Assembly (NCBI RefSeq): GCF_019805165.1
Contig: NZ_RWIJ01000010.1
Coordinates: 95,067-159,066 of the forward strand
Length of the DNA stretch: 64,000 nt
From: Azospirillum sp. 412522
GTDB lineage: Bacteria; Pseudomonadota; Alphaproteobacteria; Azospirillales; Azospirillaceae
Reading direction: 5' to 3'
Shown here: positions 35,791 to 44,785 of the stretch, one piece after another
Numbering within the stretch: the first letter of the stretch is position 1
How the letters are laid out: each line of letters opens with the position of its first letter
Position numbers and translations under genes: made by a program
Notes under the pieces: generated by a model
What the model saw: only the letters and a program-made list of their open reading frames with translations
Databases searched by the model: none
Told to the model about the DNA's origin: nothing

Positions 35791-36864
35791 TTGACCGCCT
35801 TCGCCTCCGACCGCCTCGCCGCCTCCACCCCCTCCAACCCGAACCGGCCCATCGCCGTCTGGCTACTGGTCTGCGCCGCCATGGTGCTGGCGATGGCCGT
35901 GATCGGCGCCATCACCCGGCTGACGGAATCCGGCCTGTCGATGGTGGAATGGAAGCCGCTGATCGGCATCCTGCCGCCGCTGTCCTCGGCGGAATGGAAC
36001 CGTGTCTTCGACCTCTACAAGGCGACGCCGGAGTTCCGCATCTACAACAGCCACATGGATCTGGCCGGCTTCCAGTCGATCTTCTGGTGGGAGTGGTTCC
36101 ACCGGCTGTGGGGCCAGCTGATCGGCTTCGTCTTCCTGATCCCCTTCCTGCGCTTCTGGATGCAGGGCCGCATCTCGTCGGATCTGTGGCCGAAGCTGGC
36201 CGGCCTGTTCCTGCTGGGCGGTCTCCAGGGCGGCATCGGCTGGTTCATGGTGAAGAGCGGGCTGGTCGATTCGCCGAACGTCAGCCATTACCGGCTGGCT
36301 TTGCATCTCGGCACCGCCATCCTGATCTACGCCCTGCTGCTGCGCACGGCGCTCGGCCTGCTCGACCCGCTGCCGCTGGCGGGCTGGCGGCCGGAGTCGG
36401 CATCCTTCCGCCGTCACGCCCGCTGGTCGCTGGGGCTGGTCGCCGTCACCATCGTCTGGGGCGCCTTCGTCGCCGGATCGGATGCCGGCTTCGCCTACAA
36501 CAGCTTCCCGCTGATGGCCGGCCACTGGATTCCGCCGGAGGTGAACACACTGACCCCCTGGTGGCTCAACCCGGTCGAGAACACCGCGGCGATCCAGCTG
36601 ATCCACCGCGCGCTGGCGATCCTGACCGGCGTGGCGGTCCTGGTGCTGGCCGCCCGGGTCCTGAACGCCCGCCTGCCCGGCCGCGCCGGCCGCGCCGCGC
36701 TGGCATCGGCCGCCATGGTCCTGCTGCAGATCGCCATGGGCATCGCCACGCTGCTGACCGTGGTCTGGATCCCCATCGCCGCCGCCCATCAGGCAGGCGC
36801 GATTCTGGTGGTGTCGATGCTGGTGTGGCTGCTGTTCGAACTGCGGCCGGTCGGGCGCGAGTGA
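35791..36864 (+). CDS. ctaA: Heme A synthase
   Basis: A 357-residue inner-membrane enzyme that oxidises the methyl of heme O to give heme A for aa3-type oxidases. Eight helices are predicted; the conserved ITRLTESGLSMVEWKP follows the first. The heme-ligand histidines lie in WEWFHRLWGQ, SHYRLALHLGTA, QLIHRALAI and AAAHQAGAI. The start is TTG at 35791 with a weak ribosome-binding site; a later ATG would remove the first helix. aa3 oxidase genes are not in the window. Confidence 0.95.
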   Translation: MTAFASDRLAASTPSNPNRPIAVWLLVCAAMVLAMAVIGAITRLTESGLSMVEWKPLIGILPPLSSAEWNRVFDLYKATPEFRIYNSHMDLAGFQSIFWWEWFHRLWGQLIGFVFLIPFLRFWMQGRISSDLWPKLAGLFLLGGLQGGIGWFMVKSGLVDSPNVSHYRLALHLGTAILIYALLLRTALGLLDPLPLAGWRPESASFRRHARWSLGLVAVTIVWGAFVAGSDAGFAYNSFPLMAGHWIPPEVNTLTPWWLNPVENTAAIQLIHRALAILTGVAVLVLAARVLNARLPGRAGRAALASAAMVLLQIAMGIATLLTVVWIPIAAAHQAGAILVVSMLVWLLFELRPVGRE

Positions 36865-36912
36865 GCGTTCCGTCAAACACCGGCGCTCACGGCAAAGCCG
36901 CGGGCGGCGGTG

Positions 36913-37650
36913 TCACGCCCCTTCGGCCAGATCGTACATCGCGTCGAGGTCGGCGATCAGGACCTTGTTGCCTTCCTGGAGCGAAATCACCCCGGCGGTC
37001 TTCAGCTGGGTGAAGGTGCGGCTGACGGTTTCTGTGGTCAGGCCCAGATAGTCGGCGATGTCGGCGCGGCTCATCGGCACAAAGACCGGATTTTCCTTGT
37101 GGCCGCGGCGGGCGGCGCGCTGCGACAGCATCAGCAGGAAGGAGCAGATCTTCTCCTTCGCCGTCTTGCGGCCGAGCAGGAGCATCTGGTCCTGCGCCGC
37201 CGCCAGCTCGTTCGACGCCATCGAGAACAGGCGCCGCTGCATCTTGGGAAATTCCTCCAGCAGCGCGTCGATCTTCTTGCGCGGAAAGCGGCAGAGCGAG
37301 GCGCTGGTCACCGACTCGGCGGTGTAGGCATAGCTGTCGTTGACGGCCAGCCCCAGGAAATCGCCGGTCACCAGGAAGCCGGTGATCTGGCGGCGACCGT
37401 CCGGCAGCAGCTTGTACAGCTTCACCGTGCCGGAGGTGACGTTGTAGAGCGCGTCGGAGGCGTCACCCTCGGCGAACAGGGTGTGGCCGGCATCGATGCG
37501 CACATTCTGCAGAATGTCGGCGAGACGGCGCAATTCCTCCGGCTCCAGCGCGGCGCACACCGTCAGGCTGCGCACGGGACAGGCCCCGCAGGGATTCATT
37601 TCCGTCGCAGCGCTCTTTTCCCGAGCGCGAACCATATCGAAGGGTGGCAT
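36913..37650 (-). CDS. fnr: FNR/FixK-type oxygen-sensing regulator
   Basis: A 245-residue Crp/FNR-family activator. The N-terminal cysteines (Cys21, Cys24, Cys32 in MNPCGACPVRSLTVC) and an internal Cys (SASLCRFP) match the four ligands of the oxygen-labile 4Fe-4S cluster of FNR/FnrN. The cNMP-type barrel follows, then the helix-turn-helix SRADIADYLGLTTETVSRTF with the E-xx-SR residues that read TTGAT. It should activate genes with TTGAT-N4-ATCAA sites at low oxygen. Three such sites are in the window. Start at 37650; upstream ATGs in frame lack better sites. It is encoded next to the ccoS-I-H genes. Confidence 0.93.
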   Translation of the reverse strand: MPPFDMVRAREKSAATEMNPCGACPVRSLTVCAALEPEELRRLADILQNVRIDAGHTLFAEGDASDALYNVTSGTVKLYKLLPDGRRQITGFLVTGDFLGLAVNDSYAYTAESVTSASLCRFPRKKIDALLEEFPKMQRRLFSMASNELAAAQDQMLLLGRKTAKEKICSFLLMLSQRAARRGHKENPVFVPMSRADIADYLGLTTETVSRTFTQLKTAGVISLQEGNKVLIADLDAMYDLAEGA

Positions 37651-37758
37651 GGAGGAACCCAGCCTTTCATTCCGCATGGGCTCATATTGGTGGCAATCGC
37701 CGAGAATCGCAACCTCGCACGCATACAACCTTGTTCTTTGCCCACGCAGGTTTCGGCA

Positions 37759-37962
37759 CTATTGCGCGCGGACGGCCTCCGCCGGTTTGGCCGGTTCATC
37801 CCCGGGGCGGGCGGGCGGCGGCAGGTCGTCGTCGAACAGGACGCGGTGGGCCGCCCCGTCCAGATCGTCAAACTGACCGGACTTCAGCGCCCACAGAAAG
37901 GCCGCCAGCCCCAGTCCGCCCAGGCTCAGCGCGATCGCGATCAGATAGAGAAGCTCGTCCAT
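37759..37962 (-). CDS. ccoS: cbb3 oxidase assembly protein CcoS (FixS)
   Basis: A 67-residue membrane protein with one N-terminal helix (LYLIAIALSLGGLGLAAFLWAL) and the typical GQFDDLDGAAHRVLFDDD segment. CcoS is needed for cofactor insertion into CcoN. Its ATG at 37962 follows AAGGA by nine bases and lies 95 bp inside the end of ccoI, in another frame. It is the last gene of the ccoHIS run. Confidence 0.95.
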   Translation of the reverse strand: MDELLYLIAIALSLGGLGLAAFLWALKSGQFDDLDGAAHRVLFDDDLPPPARPGDEPAKPAEAVRAQ

Positions 37963-40402
37963 CACCCGAATCCTTACCCGGCAATTCCCGGACGGTGCTG
38001 TCCCGCGCGGGAAGATCCTTGACGACGGCGCCGCGGGCCAGCCGCAGCGCGTTCAGAATGACGATCAGCGACGACGACGACATGGCCAGCGCCGCCAGCA
38101 AAGGCGTCAGCATGCCCCCCATCGCGAGCGGCACGGCGCACAGGTTATACACCAGGGCGATGCCGAAATTCTGCCTGACCAGCCGGCCGGACCGGCGGGA
38201 AACCTCCACCGTCTCTACGATCGGGCGCAGCAGCCGGCCCTGGAACACCACGTCGGCGGCGGTCTGGCTGACGTCCACCGCGGTGGAGGGCGACATCGAC
38301 ACCGCCGCGGCGGCCAGCGCCGGGGCGTCGTTCAGCCCGTCGCCGACCATCAGCACGGTACGGCCCTGCGCCGCCAGTCCGGCGAGCACCGTGGTCTTGT
38401 CGGCCGGCGTCTGCTCGGCCCGCCAGTCGGCGATGCCCAGCCGTTCCGCCACCGCTGCCACCGCGCCGCGGCGGTCGCCCGACAGCAGCGTCACATCCAG
38501 CCCGCGCGCCTTCAGCGCCGCGACGACCGCGGCGGCATCCCGGCGCGGGGCGTCGAGGAAGACGATCCGGCGCGGCTCCTCGCCCGGACGGGCCAGCCAC
38601 AGCTCCGGACCGGCGGCATCCTCCGCTTCCTGCGGCGCGCCGGTGAAGCGGCGGCTGCCCAGCCGCACCTCGCCGTCCGCCGTCTGCAAGGACAGGCCGG
38701 CCCCGGCGATCTCGCGCACGCCCGCGGCCACCGGCACATCGGGAGCGGCGGCGGCGAGCGCGCGGGCCAGCGGATGGCGGCTGGTGGCGGCGAGCGAGGC
38801 CGCCAGCGCCAGATCCTCCGCCGCCAATCCGTCAAGCTGCGGCACCGGCCGTCCTTCGGTCAGGGTGCCCGTCTTGTCGAACACCACCGTGTCGATGGCG
38901 GCGAGCCGTTCCAGCGCGGTCGGGCTCTTCAGCAGCGTGCCCTGGCGCATCAGCCGGCCGCTGGCGATCACCTGCACCACCGGCACCGCCAGCGCCAGCG
39001 CGCAGGGGCAGGTGATGATCAGCACGGCGATGGCGTTCATCAGCGCATCCTGCCACACCACCCCGCCCAGCAGCATCCAGGCGGCGAAGGTGGTCAGCGC
39101 GGTCAGATGCACGACGGGAGCGTAAAGGCGCGACACCCGGTCGGCGATGGCGACATAACGGGCGCGGCCCTGCTCCGCCACCTCCATCAGCCGGACGATC
39201 TCGGCCAGCAGCGTGCCCTCCCCCACCGCGGTGACGGTCAGGCGCAGGGGAGCCGTCAGGTTGAGGGTGCCGGCGAAGACCTGATCGCCGGGCCGCGCGG
39301 TGCCCGGCACCGTCTCGCCGGTGATCAGGCCGGTGTCGAGGTCGGACACGCCGTCGGCCACCCGGCCATCCACCGGAATGCGCTCGCCGGCCGCGACCAG
39401 GATGGTGGTCCCGACGCCGATCTGTTCCGGCGCCACCACGGCGCTGGTGCCGTCCGCGTTCAGGATGGTGACGGCGTTGGCGCGCAGGCCCAGCAATTGT
39501 TCCGCCGCCGAGCGCGCCCGGCCGCGCGCCCGCTGGTCGAGATAGCGGCCGACCAGCAGGAAGAACAGCAGCATGACGCCGCCGTCGAAATAGGCGTGCT
39601 CGCCGCTGTGGATGGTTTCGAACAGGCTCATGCCGGTGGCGAGCAGGACGCCGATGGTGATCGGCACGTCCATGTTGGTGCGGCCGTGGCGGAGCGCCGA
39701 CAAGGCCGAGCGCGCGAAGGGACGCAGCGCATAGGCGATGGCCGGCATGCAGATCAGCGCCGAGATCCAGTGCATCAGGTCGCGGGTGGCGGTGCCCATG
39801 CCCTGGCTGTGGCCGGCCCAGACCGACACCGACAGCAGCATGACGTTGCCCATGGCGAATCCCGCCACCGCCATGGCACGCAGCAGTTCCTTCTCGCTCT
39901 TCGCCTGGGCGCCGCCCAGCCGGTCGGGGTCGAAGGGAACCGCACGGTATCCCAGCTGCGCCACGGTGCCGACCACCGCGTTGGCGTCGGTCGCTTTGGG
40001 GTCCCAGCGCACGGTCAGCCGGCGCGTGGTCATGTTCATGCGGGCATGGCCGACCCCCGGCCGGCGGCTGAGCGCCGATTCGATCAGCCAGACGCAGGCC
40101 GCGCACTGCATGCCGTCGACCATCAGGTGGAGGCTGCGGCTGCCGTCGGACTCCTCGCGCGCATGCGGTTCGTAGTCGACCGCCGGAGTGTCGTCGGGGC
40201 GCAGCGGGCGGGCGGTGGGATCGACGCTGCGGCGCTCGTAGTAGCGCTCCAGCCCCAGCCCGCGGACAAGGTCGTAGGCGGCGGCGCAGCCGGTGCAGCA
40301 GAAGGGCCCCGCGCCATCGCCGGCGGTCACGGCACCGGCCGTCGTCGTACCGGCCTGCCCGCCGTCGCCCAGCTCTTGTCCGCAATGGAGGCAGACGCTC
40401 AT
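37868..40402 (-). CDS. ccoI: Copper-transporting P1B-type ATPase CcoI (FixI)
   Basis: An 844-residue P-type ATPase that exports Cu(I) for assembly of the cbb3 oxidase copper site. N-terminal zinc-finger-like segment (CLHCGQEL ... FCCTGCAAAYDLV), a heavy-metal domain with CAAC, eight helices with the CPC motif (TCPCALALAVP), DKTGT phosphorylation site, and hinge GDGLNDAPAL. The last 60 residues after the final helix form a charged tail that overlaps the start of ccoS. ccoH lies 45 bp upstream. Confidence 0.96.
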   Translation of the reverse strand: MSVCLHCGQELGDGGQAGTTTAGAVTAGDGAGPFCCTGCAAAYDLVRGLGLERYYERRSVDPTARPLRPDDTPAVDYEPHAREESDGSRSLHLMVDGMQCAACVWLIESALSRRPGVGHARMNMTTRRLTVRWDPKATDANAVVGTVAQLGYRAVPFDPDRLGGAQAKSEKELLRAMAVAGFAMGNVMLLSVSVWAGHSQGMGTATRDLMHWISALICMPAIAYALRPFARSALSALRHGRTNMDVPITIGVLLATGMSLFETIHSGEHAYFDGGVMLLFFLLVGRYLDQRARGRARSAAEQLLGLRANAVTILNADGTSAVVAPEQIGVGTTILVAAGERIPVDGRVADGVSDLDTGLITGETVPGTARPGDQVFAGTLNLTAPLRLTVTAVGEGTLLAEIVRLMEVAEQGRARYVAIADRVSRLYAPVVHLTALTTFAAWMLLGGVVWQDALMNAIAVLIITCPCALALAVPVVQVIASGRLMRQGTLLKSPTALERLAAIDTVVFDKTGTLTEGRPVPQLDGLAAEDLALAASLAATSRHPLARALAAAAPDVPVAAGVREIAGAGLSLQTADGEVRLGSRRFTGAPQEAEDAAGPELWLARPGEEPRRIVFLDAPRRDAAAVVAALKARGLDVTLLSGDRRGAVAAVAERLGIADWRAEQTPADKTTVLAGLAAQGRTVLMVGDGLNDAPALAAAAVSMSPSTAVDVSQTAADVVFQGRLLRPIVETVEVSRRSGRLVRQNFGIALVYNLCAVPLAMGGMLTPLLAALAMSSSSLIVILNALRLARGAVVKDLPARDSTVRELPGKDSGDGRASLSDRDRAEPGRTGAGGLSVGAEVRSV

Positions 40403-40447
40403 CTCAACATCACCCTGACTGTCGCGGTCGCGGCGCTTTCGCCGTCG

Positions 40448-40990
40448 TCACTGCACCCAGACGCGCTTCTGGTCCTGATAGTCGCCGGTGGCATGGGTGA
40501 TGACGAAGCGCATGTCCCACTGGCCTTCCAGATCCAGCTCCACCGGGGCGCCATAGCGGCCCTCGCCCAGATAGGGCAGCGACAGGGTCTTGTCATGCCC
40601 TTCGGAGATCGGACGGATCATCGTCACGGTGACGGCCGCGTCCTTCAGGATCCGGCCCTCCTTGTCGCGGGCGGTGATGGCGATCAGGCCCTTGCGCGGT
40701 TCGGTGCTGGTGAACTCGGGCTGGACCTGCCAGCCGCGTTCCGCCTGGGCACGGGCGCCGGCCAGATCGCTGTTGTAGCCGAGCCCCTTGATGAAGTGGT
40801 TCTCGGTCTCGATCCCGGTCCAGCTCGACACCGCGAAATGGACCATGACCCCGTTCACCGCCAGGACGACCATGAAGACGCCGACGAAGATCCAGGGGAT
40901 GTACCATCCCGGCTGGCGCGGCGCCCCGGGGAGCTTTGGCAGGCGTTTCGGGGAGACGGGGCGGTTTCCGGTGGTGGTGCTGATGCTCAT
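40448..40990 (-). CDS. ccoH: cbb3 oxidase assembly protein CcoH (FixH)
   Basis: A 180-residue membrane protein with one N-terminal helix (IPWIFVGVFMVVLAVNGVMVHFAV) and a periplasmic FixH domain (ENHFIKGLGYNSDLAGA ... WDMRFVITHATGDYQDQKRVWV). FixH supports CcoN maturation. The start at 40990 (MSISTTTG) is chosen from codon use and family length. It heads a ccoHIS transcript: a terminator separates it from ccoP and an anaerobox lies 75-88 bp upstream. Confidence 0.93.
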   Translation of the reverse strand: MSISTTTGNRPVSPKRLPKLPGAPRQPGWYIPWIFVGVFMVVLAVNGVMVHFAVSSWTGIETENHFIKGLGYNSDLAGARAQAERGWQVQPEFTSTEPRKGLIAITARDKEGRILKDAAVTVTMIRPISEGHDKTLSLPYLGEGRYGAPVELDLEGQWDMRFVITHATGDYQDQKRVWVQ

Positions 40991-41064
40991 GGTCGCTGGC
41001 TGCCCTTCGACTGGTCGGCGGCGTTTGATCGCGGTCACTATGGCGACCGATTGCCGCAGGGACA

Positions 41065-41078
41065 TTGCGATGGATCAA
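41065..41078 (-). promoter_or_regulatory. Anaerobox-like FNR/FixK site upstream of ccoH
   Basis: On the minus strand TTGAT-CCAT-CGCAA: one half is a perfect TTGAT, the other matches ATCAA in three of five bases. The centre is about 81 bp before the ccoH ATG, after the ccoP terminator, where a promoter is required. Confidence 0.55.
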
Positions 41079-41121
41079 ATGACAGGAAGTTAACGAAACC
41101 ACCCCCCGTCGCCCGTCCCGC

Positions 41122-41163
41122 AAAGAAAAAGGCGCCGGGAAGAGACCTCCCCGACGCCCTTTC
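41122..41163 (-). terminator. Intrinsic terminator after ccoP
   Basis: On the minus strand AAAGGGCGTCGGGGA pairs imperfectly with TCCCGGCGCCTTT and is followed by TTTCTTTG. It lies about 50 bp downstream of the ccoP stop and before ccoH, so ccoNOQP and ccoHIS are separate transcripts. Confidence 0.75.
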
Positions 41164-41212
41164 CTCGTGTTTCCTGCGGCCGGTTCCCAACCGGCCCGCC
41201 CGGGCGTCCGGC

Positions 41213-42103
41213 TTACTTGCCGCCGCCCAGATTGTGCACGTAGACCGCCAGCGACTTGATCGTCGCGTCGTCCAGGCGCTTCGACCAGGCCGGCATGACG
41301 CCGGCGCGGCCGTTGGTCACCGTCTCGACCAGCGTCTGCTTGTCGCCGCCGTAGAGCCAGTTGGCCTGTTTCAGCGGCGGGGCGCCGACGCCGTCGACGC
41401 CGGCGGCAACCGAGCCCTGGGCCGCGTCGCCATGGCAGGCGGCGCAGTTCTCGTCATAGACGGTCTTGCCCTTGGCGACCTTGCCCGCATCGGCGGGCTT
41501 GCCGTTCAGCGACAGCACATAGTCCGTCACCTGATCGATCTGCTCGCGGTTGAGGATGCCGTCCTTGCCGAAGGCGGTCATGCCGACGTTCGGCGTGCCG
41601 CGGGTGTCGCCGTCGTCGGACCGGATGCCGTGCTGGATGGTCTTGTAGATGTCGGCGGAAGCCCCGCCCCACAGCCACACGTCGTCGGCCAGCGTCGGGA
41701 AGCCCTTGGCCCCCTGGCCGCCGGCGCCGTGGCAGGCGGCGCAGTTCTCGTTGAAGTAGGACCGGCCGCCGGCCATGGCGAAGCCCAGCAGGTCCTTGTC
41801 CTTCTGGATTTCGTCGACCGACTTGGCGGCGATGGCGGTCAGGTACTTGGCCTGACCGGCCTTCGCCTCCGCCAGCCTGGTGTCCAGCTCCTCGCGCTGG
41901 GAATAGCCCAGGATGCCCTTCGTGTAGGTCTTGCCCAGCGGCCAGGCCGGGTAGAACACGTAGTACACCAGCGCCCAGGCGATGCAGACGTAGAACAGGT
42001 ACAGCCACCATTTGGGCAGCGGATTGTTCAGCTCGCGCAGTCCATCCCACTCGTGGCCGGTGGTCTCGACGCCGGACAGCTCGTCCTTGTAATTCTGTGC
42101 CAT
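41213..42103 (-). CDS. ccoP: cbb3 oxidase diheme cytochrome c subunit CcoP
   Basis: A 296-residue membrane-bound cytochrome with one N-terminal helix (WWLYLFYVCIAWALVYYVFY) and two c-type heme motifs, both CAACH (in NENCAACHGAGGQGAKG and DENCAACHGDAAQGSV). It feeds electrons into CcoO and CcoN. The second heme Met ligand lies in the AGVMPAW segment. It follows ccoQ after 3 bp. The terminator after it ends the operon. Confidence 0.97.
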   Translation of the reverse strand: MAQNYKDELSGVETTGHEWDGLRELNNPLPKWWLYLFYVCIAWALVYYVFYPAWPLGKTYTKGILGYSQREELDTRLAEAKAGQAKYLTAIAAKSVDEIQKDKDLLGFAMAGGRSYFNENCAACHGAGGQGAKGFPTLADDVWLWGGASADIYKTIQHGIRSDDGDTRGTPNVGMTAFGKDGILNREQIDQVTDYVLSLNGKPADAGKVAKGKTVYDENCAACHGDAAQGSVAAGVDGVGAPPLKQANWLYGGDKQTLVETVTNGRAGVMPAWSKRLDDATIKSLAVYVHNLGGGK

Positions 42104-42106
42104 GGT

Positions 42107-42268
42107 CTAAAGCTCCTGACCATCATCCTTGAGCGGGATCTGGGCGGCGTCGTCGAAGGTGCGGCGGTTGCCGGGCCACATGGCGTAAACCAGGATGCCC
42201 GTCAGCAGCAGCATCAACCACACCGTCCAGAAGGACCGAAGCATCACCGTGATCGAATCCAAGTCCAT
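42107..42268 (-). CDS. ccoQ: cbb3 oxidase small subunit CcoQ
   Basis: A 53-residue protein found by translating the gap between ccoO and ccoP: MDLDSITVMLRSFW then TVWLMLLLTGILVYAMW, ending in RRTFDDAAQIPLKDDGQEL. One membrane helix followed by the FDDAAxIPL motif typical of CcoQ/FixQ. It stabilises the oxidase complex. GAGGA lies six bases before the ATG at 42268. The stop is 3 bp before the ccoP ATG. Confidence 0.93.
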   Translation of the reverse strand: MDLDSITVMLRSFWTVWLMLLLTGILVYAMWPGNRRTFDDAAQIPLKDDGQEL

Positions 42269-42283
42269 GGATTCCTCCCCCGA

Positions 42284-43021
42284 TTACTGCTGCAGCTGCT
42301 TGGACTGGTACTTGGTGAAGTCCACCATGGTGCCCAGCACTTGCAGGTAGGCGACGAGAGCGTCCATTTCGGTGACGGTCTTGTTGCCGGTGAAGTTCGC
42401 GACCACGGCCTTCGGATAGCGCTTCATCAGCCCGGCGGTATCGCCCTCCGGGTTCTTCTGCGCTTCCACGTCGGCCTTGGCGTTGGCGATCTGCTCGTCG
42501 GTGTAGGGAACGCCGACGATCTTCAGCGTCTTCAGGTGATCGGCGATGTCGCCGTAGCTCAGCGGACGGTCCTTCATCCAGCCGTAGGTCGGCATGATCG
42601 ACTCCGGCACGACCGCACGCGGGTTCACGAGATGGGCGACCTGCCAGTCGTTGGAGTATTTGCCGCCGACGCGGGCCAGGTCGGGACCGGTGCGCTTGGA
42701 GCCCCACTGGAACGGATGGTCGTACATCGACTCCGCCGCCAGCGAGTAGTGGCCGTAGCGCTCGACCTCGTCACGGAACGGGCGGATCTGCTGGCTGTGA
42801 CAGTTGTAGCAGCCTTCGCGGAAGTAGATGTTCTGCCCGGCCAGCTCGAGCGGGGAGTAGGGACGGACCCCCTCCACCTTCTCGATGGTCGATTCGATGG
42901 TGAAGAGCGGGACGATCTGAACCAGACCGCCGATCGACACGGTGATCAGCACAAGGACGATCAGCAGAAGGGTGTTCCGCTCGATCAGGTCGTGGCTGAA
43001 GCCCTTTTTATCCTGAGCCAT
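42284..43021 (-). CDS. ccoO: cbb3 oxidase monoheme cytochrome c subunit CcoO
   Basis: A 245-residue membrane-anchored cytochrome: N-terminal helix ([24 protein letters not shown]), heme motif CYNCH in [17 protein letters not shown], and the axial Met in [11 protein letters not shown]. It passes electrons from CcoP to CcoN. The start at 43021 lies nine bases after GAAGG; the ATG three codons upstream has no spacing for a ribosome-binding site. It follows ccoN after 21 bp. Confidence 0.97.
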   Translation of the reverse strand: MAQDKKGFSHDLIERNTLLLIVLVLITVSIGGLVQIVPLFTIESTIEKVEGVRPYSPLELAGQNIYFREGCYNCHSQQIRPFRDEVERYGHYSLAAESMYDHPFQWGSKRTGPDLARVGGKYSNDWQVAHLVNPRAVVPESIMPTYGWMKDRPLSYGDIADHLKTLKIVGVPYTDEQIANAKADVEAQKNPEGDTAGLMKRYPKAVVANFTGNKTVTEMDALVAYLQVLGTMVDFTKYQSKQLQQ

Positions 43022-43042
43022 TTCTCGCATCCTTCCCTAGCG

Positions 43043-44539
43043 TCAGGCCGCGCCGACCGTCGCCTTGTGCGGCGTGGTGACATAGGGCTTCTCGATGCGG
43101 ACATCGCCCTTCGCCGTGCGCCACAGGTTGTAGACCATGATCAGGGCGCCGGTGAGGAACAGGACGCCGCCCATCGCGCGGATCACATAGAACGGGTGCA
43201 TCGCCGCGACGGTCTCCACGAAGGAGTATTGCAGGAAGCCCAGGTTGTCGTAGGCGCGCCACATCAGGCCCTGCATGATGCCCGACACCCACATGGCGGT
43301 GATGTAGAGCACGATGCCGATGGTGGCGGTCCAGAAGTGGTAGCTGACCAGACGCATGCTGTAGAGCTGCGAGCGCTTCCACAGCACCGGAACCAGGAAG
43401 TAGATCGCGCCGAAGGAGACGAAGGCGACCCAGCCGAGCGCGCCGGAGTGCACGTGCCCGACGGTCCAGTCGGTGTAGTGCGACAGGGCGTTGACCGGCT
43501 TGACCGACATCAGCGGGCCTTCGAAGGTCGACATGCCGTAGAAGGCGACCGAGGTGACCAGGAAACGCAGGACCGGGTCGGTGCGCAGCTTGTCCCAGGC
43601 GCCCGACAGGGTCATGATGCCGTTGATCATGCCGCCCCAGGACGGCATCCACAGCATGACGGAGAAGGTCATGCCCAGCGTCTGCGCCCAGTCCGGCAGG
43701 GAGGTGTAGTGCAGGTGGTGCGGACCGGCCCAGATGTAGAGGAAGATCAGGGTCCAGAAATGGACGATCGACAGGCGGTAGGAATAGACCGGCCGCTCGG
43801 CGCGCTTGGGCACGAAATAATACATGATGCCCAGGAAGCCGGCGGTCAGGAAGAAGCCGACCGCGTTGTGGCCGTACCACCACTGCACCATCGCGCTCTG
43901 CACGCCCGACACGAAGGTGTAGGACTTCATCCCGAACAGCGACACCGGGACGTTGACGTTGTTGCCGATGTGCAGGATGGCGACGGTCAGGATGAACGCC
44001 ATGAAGAACCAGTTCGCCACATAGATGTGCGACTCGCGCCGCGTCATCACCGTGCCGATGAACTGGACCGCATAGAGAACCCAGGTGACCGTCAGGTACA
44101 GGTCGAGGATCCATTCGGGCTCGGCGTATTCCTTGCCCTGGGTGTAGCCCAGGACGTAGCTCAGCGCCGCGAGCACGATGAAGACGTTGTAGTTCCAGAA
44201 GATGAACTTCGCCAGCCCTTCGCCCCCGAAGAGATGCTGGCGGCAAGTCCGCTGGACCGAATAGAGCGAAGTGGCGAACAGCACATTGCCGCCGAACGCG
44301 AAGATCACGGCCGAGGTGTGGACCGGGCGCAGGCGCCCGAAGCTTGTCCACTCCAGCCCGAGATTCAGCGCCGGGAAGGCCAGCTGCAGAGCGATGAAGG
44401 TGCCGGCCAGGAAACCGACGACGCCCCAGAACACTGCAGCGATGACGAAGAGTCGGATGGCGTCCTCATGGTAACGCACGTCTTCCGACACCCGCTGGCT
44501 GCCCAGGGTGGCCCCTGAAGTCAGAGTCGCTGATGTCAT
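43043..44539 (-). CDS. ccoN: cbb3 oxidase catalytic subunit CcoN
   Basis: A 498-residue heme-copper oxidase subunit I of type C with about 12 helices, the site of oxygen reduction. Heme b and b3/CuB ligand histidines are in [37 protein letters not shown] and [12 protein letters not shown]. It starts at 44539, eight bases after GGGAG; upstream in-frame codons lack the family pattern. It heads ccoNOQP. The divergent upstream region contains an FNR-type box. Confidence 0.98.
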   Translation of the reverse strand: MTSATLTSGATLGSQRVSEDVRYHEDAIRLFVIAAVFWGVVGFLAGTFIALQLAFPALNLGLEWTSFGRLRPVHTSAVIFAFGGNVLFATSLYSVQRTCRQHLFGGEGLAKFIFWNYNVFIVLAALSYVLGYTQGKEYAEPEWILDLYLTVTWVLYAVQFIGTVMTRRESHIYVANWFFMAFILTVAILHIGNNVNVPVSLFGMKSYTFVSGVQSAMVQWWYGHNAVGFFLTAGFLGIMYYFVPKRAERPVYSYRLSIVHFWTLIFLYIWAGPHHLHYTSLPDWAQTLGMTFSVMLWMPSWGGMINGIMTLSGAWDKLRTDPVLRFLVTSVAFYGMSTFEGPLMSVKPVNALSHYTDWTVGHVHSGALGWVAFVSFGAIYFLVPVLWKRSQLYSMRLVSYHFWTATIGIVLYITAMWVSGIMQGLMWRAYDNLGFLQYSFVETVAAMHPFYVIRAMGGVLFLTGALIMVYNLWRTAKGDVRIEKPYVTTPHKATVGAA

Positions 44540-44713
44540 ACAATCTCTCCCGTTTGCCCCGGGCGGCCGTGAGGCCGCACCGTCTGGGTTGCACCACCAC
44601 TGGGTACGTACTGTTAAGGAGCGGGACAGGTTGCACTCGGAAATGCCAAGAGGGACGCCGGGCGCGCCTGTCTCCAATGGCGCCCACTATGTGGATGGGG
44701 GGTTCCAGCAACA

Positions 44714-44727
44714 TTGATCTACGTCAA
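44714..44727. promoter_or_regulatory. Anaerobox between ccoN and a divergent gene
   Basis: TTGAT-CTAC-GTCAA matches the FNR/FixK palindrome in nine of ten defined bases. Its centre is 65 bp upstream of the ATG at 44786 (plus strand) and 181 bp upstream of ccoN (minus strand), so it may serve one or both. Confidence 0.7.
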
Positions 44728-44785
44728 CGACCCTTCCGCCCAGGGGCTGCCATCGTTCAGCGTCCTTGCAATCGGCCAGGCTGAA

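Noticed and set aside
38774..44518. Open frame of about 1900 codons on the plus strand through the cbb3 region
   Set aside because: It is antisense to ccoI, ccoH and ccoNOQP, which have full motifs. The product has the composition of a GC-bias shadow frame.
44714..44785. TTG start at 44714 for the divergent gene next to ccoN
   Set aside because: The TTG is part of the anaerobox; the ATG at 44786 has a better ribosome-binding site and coding character.
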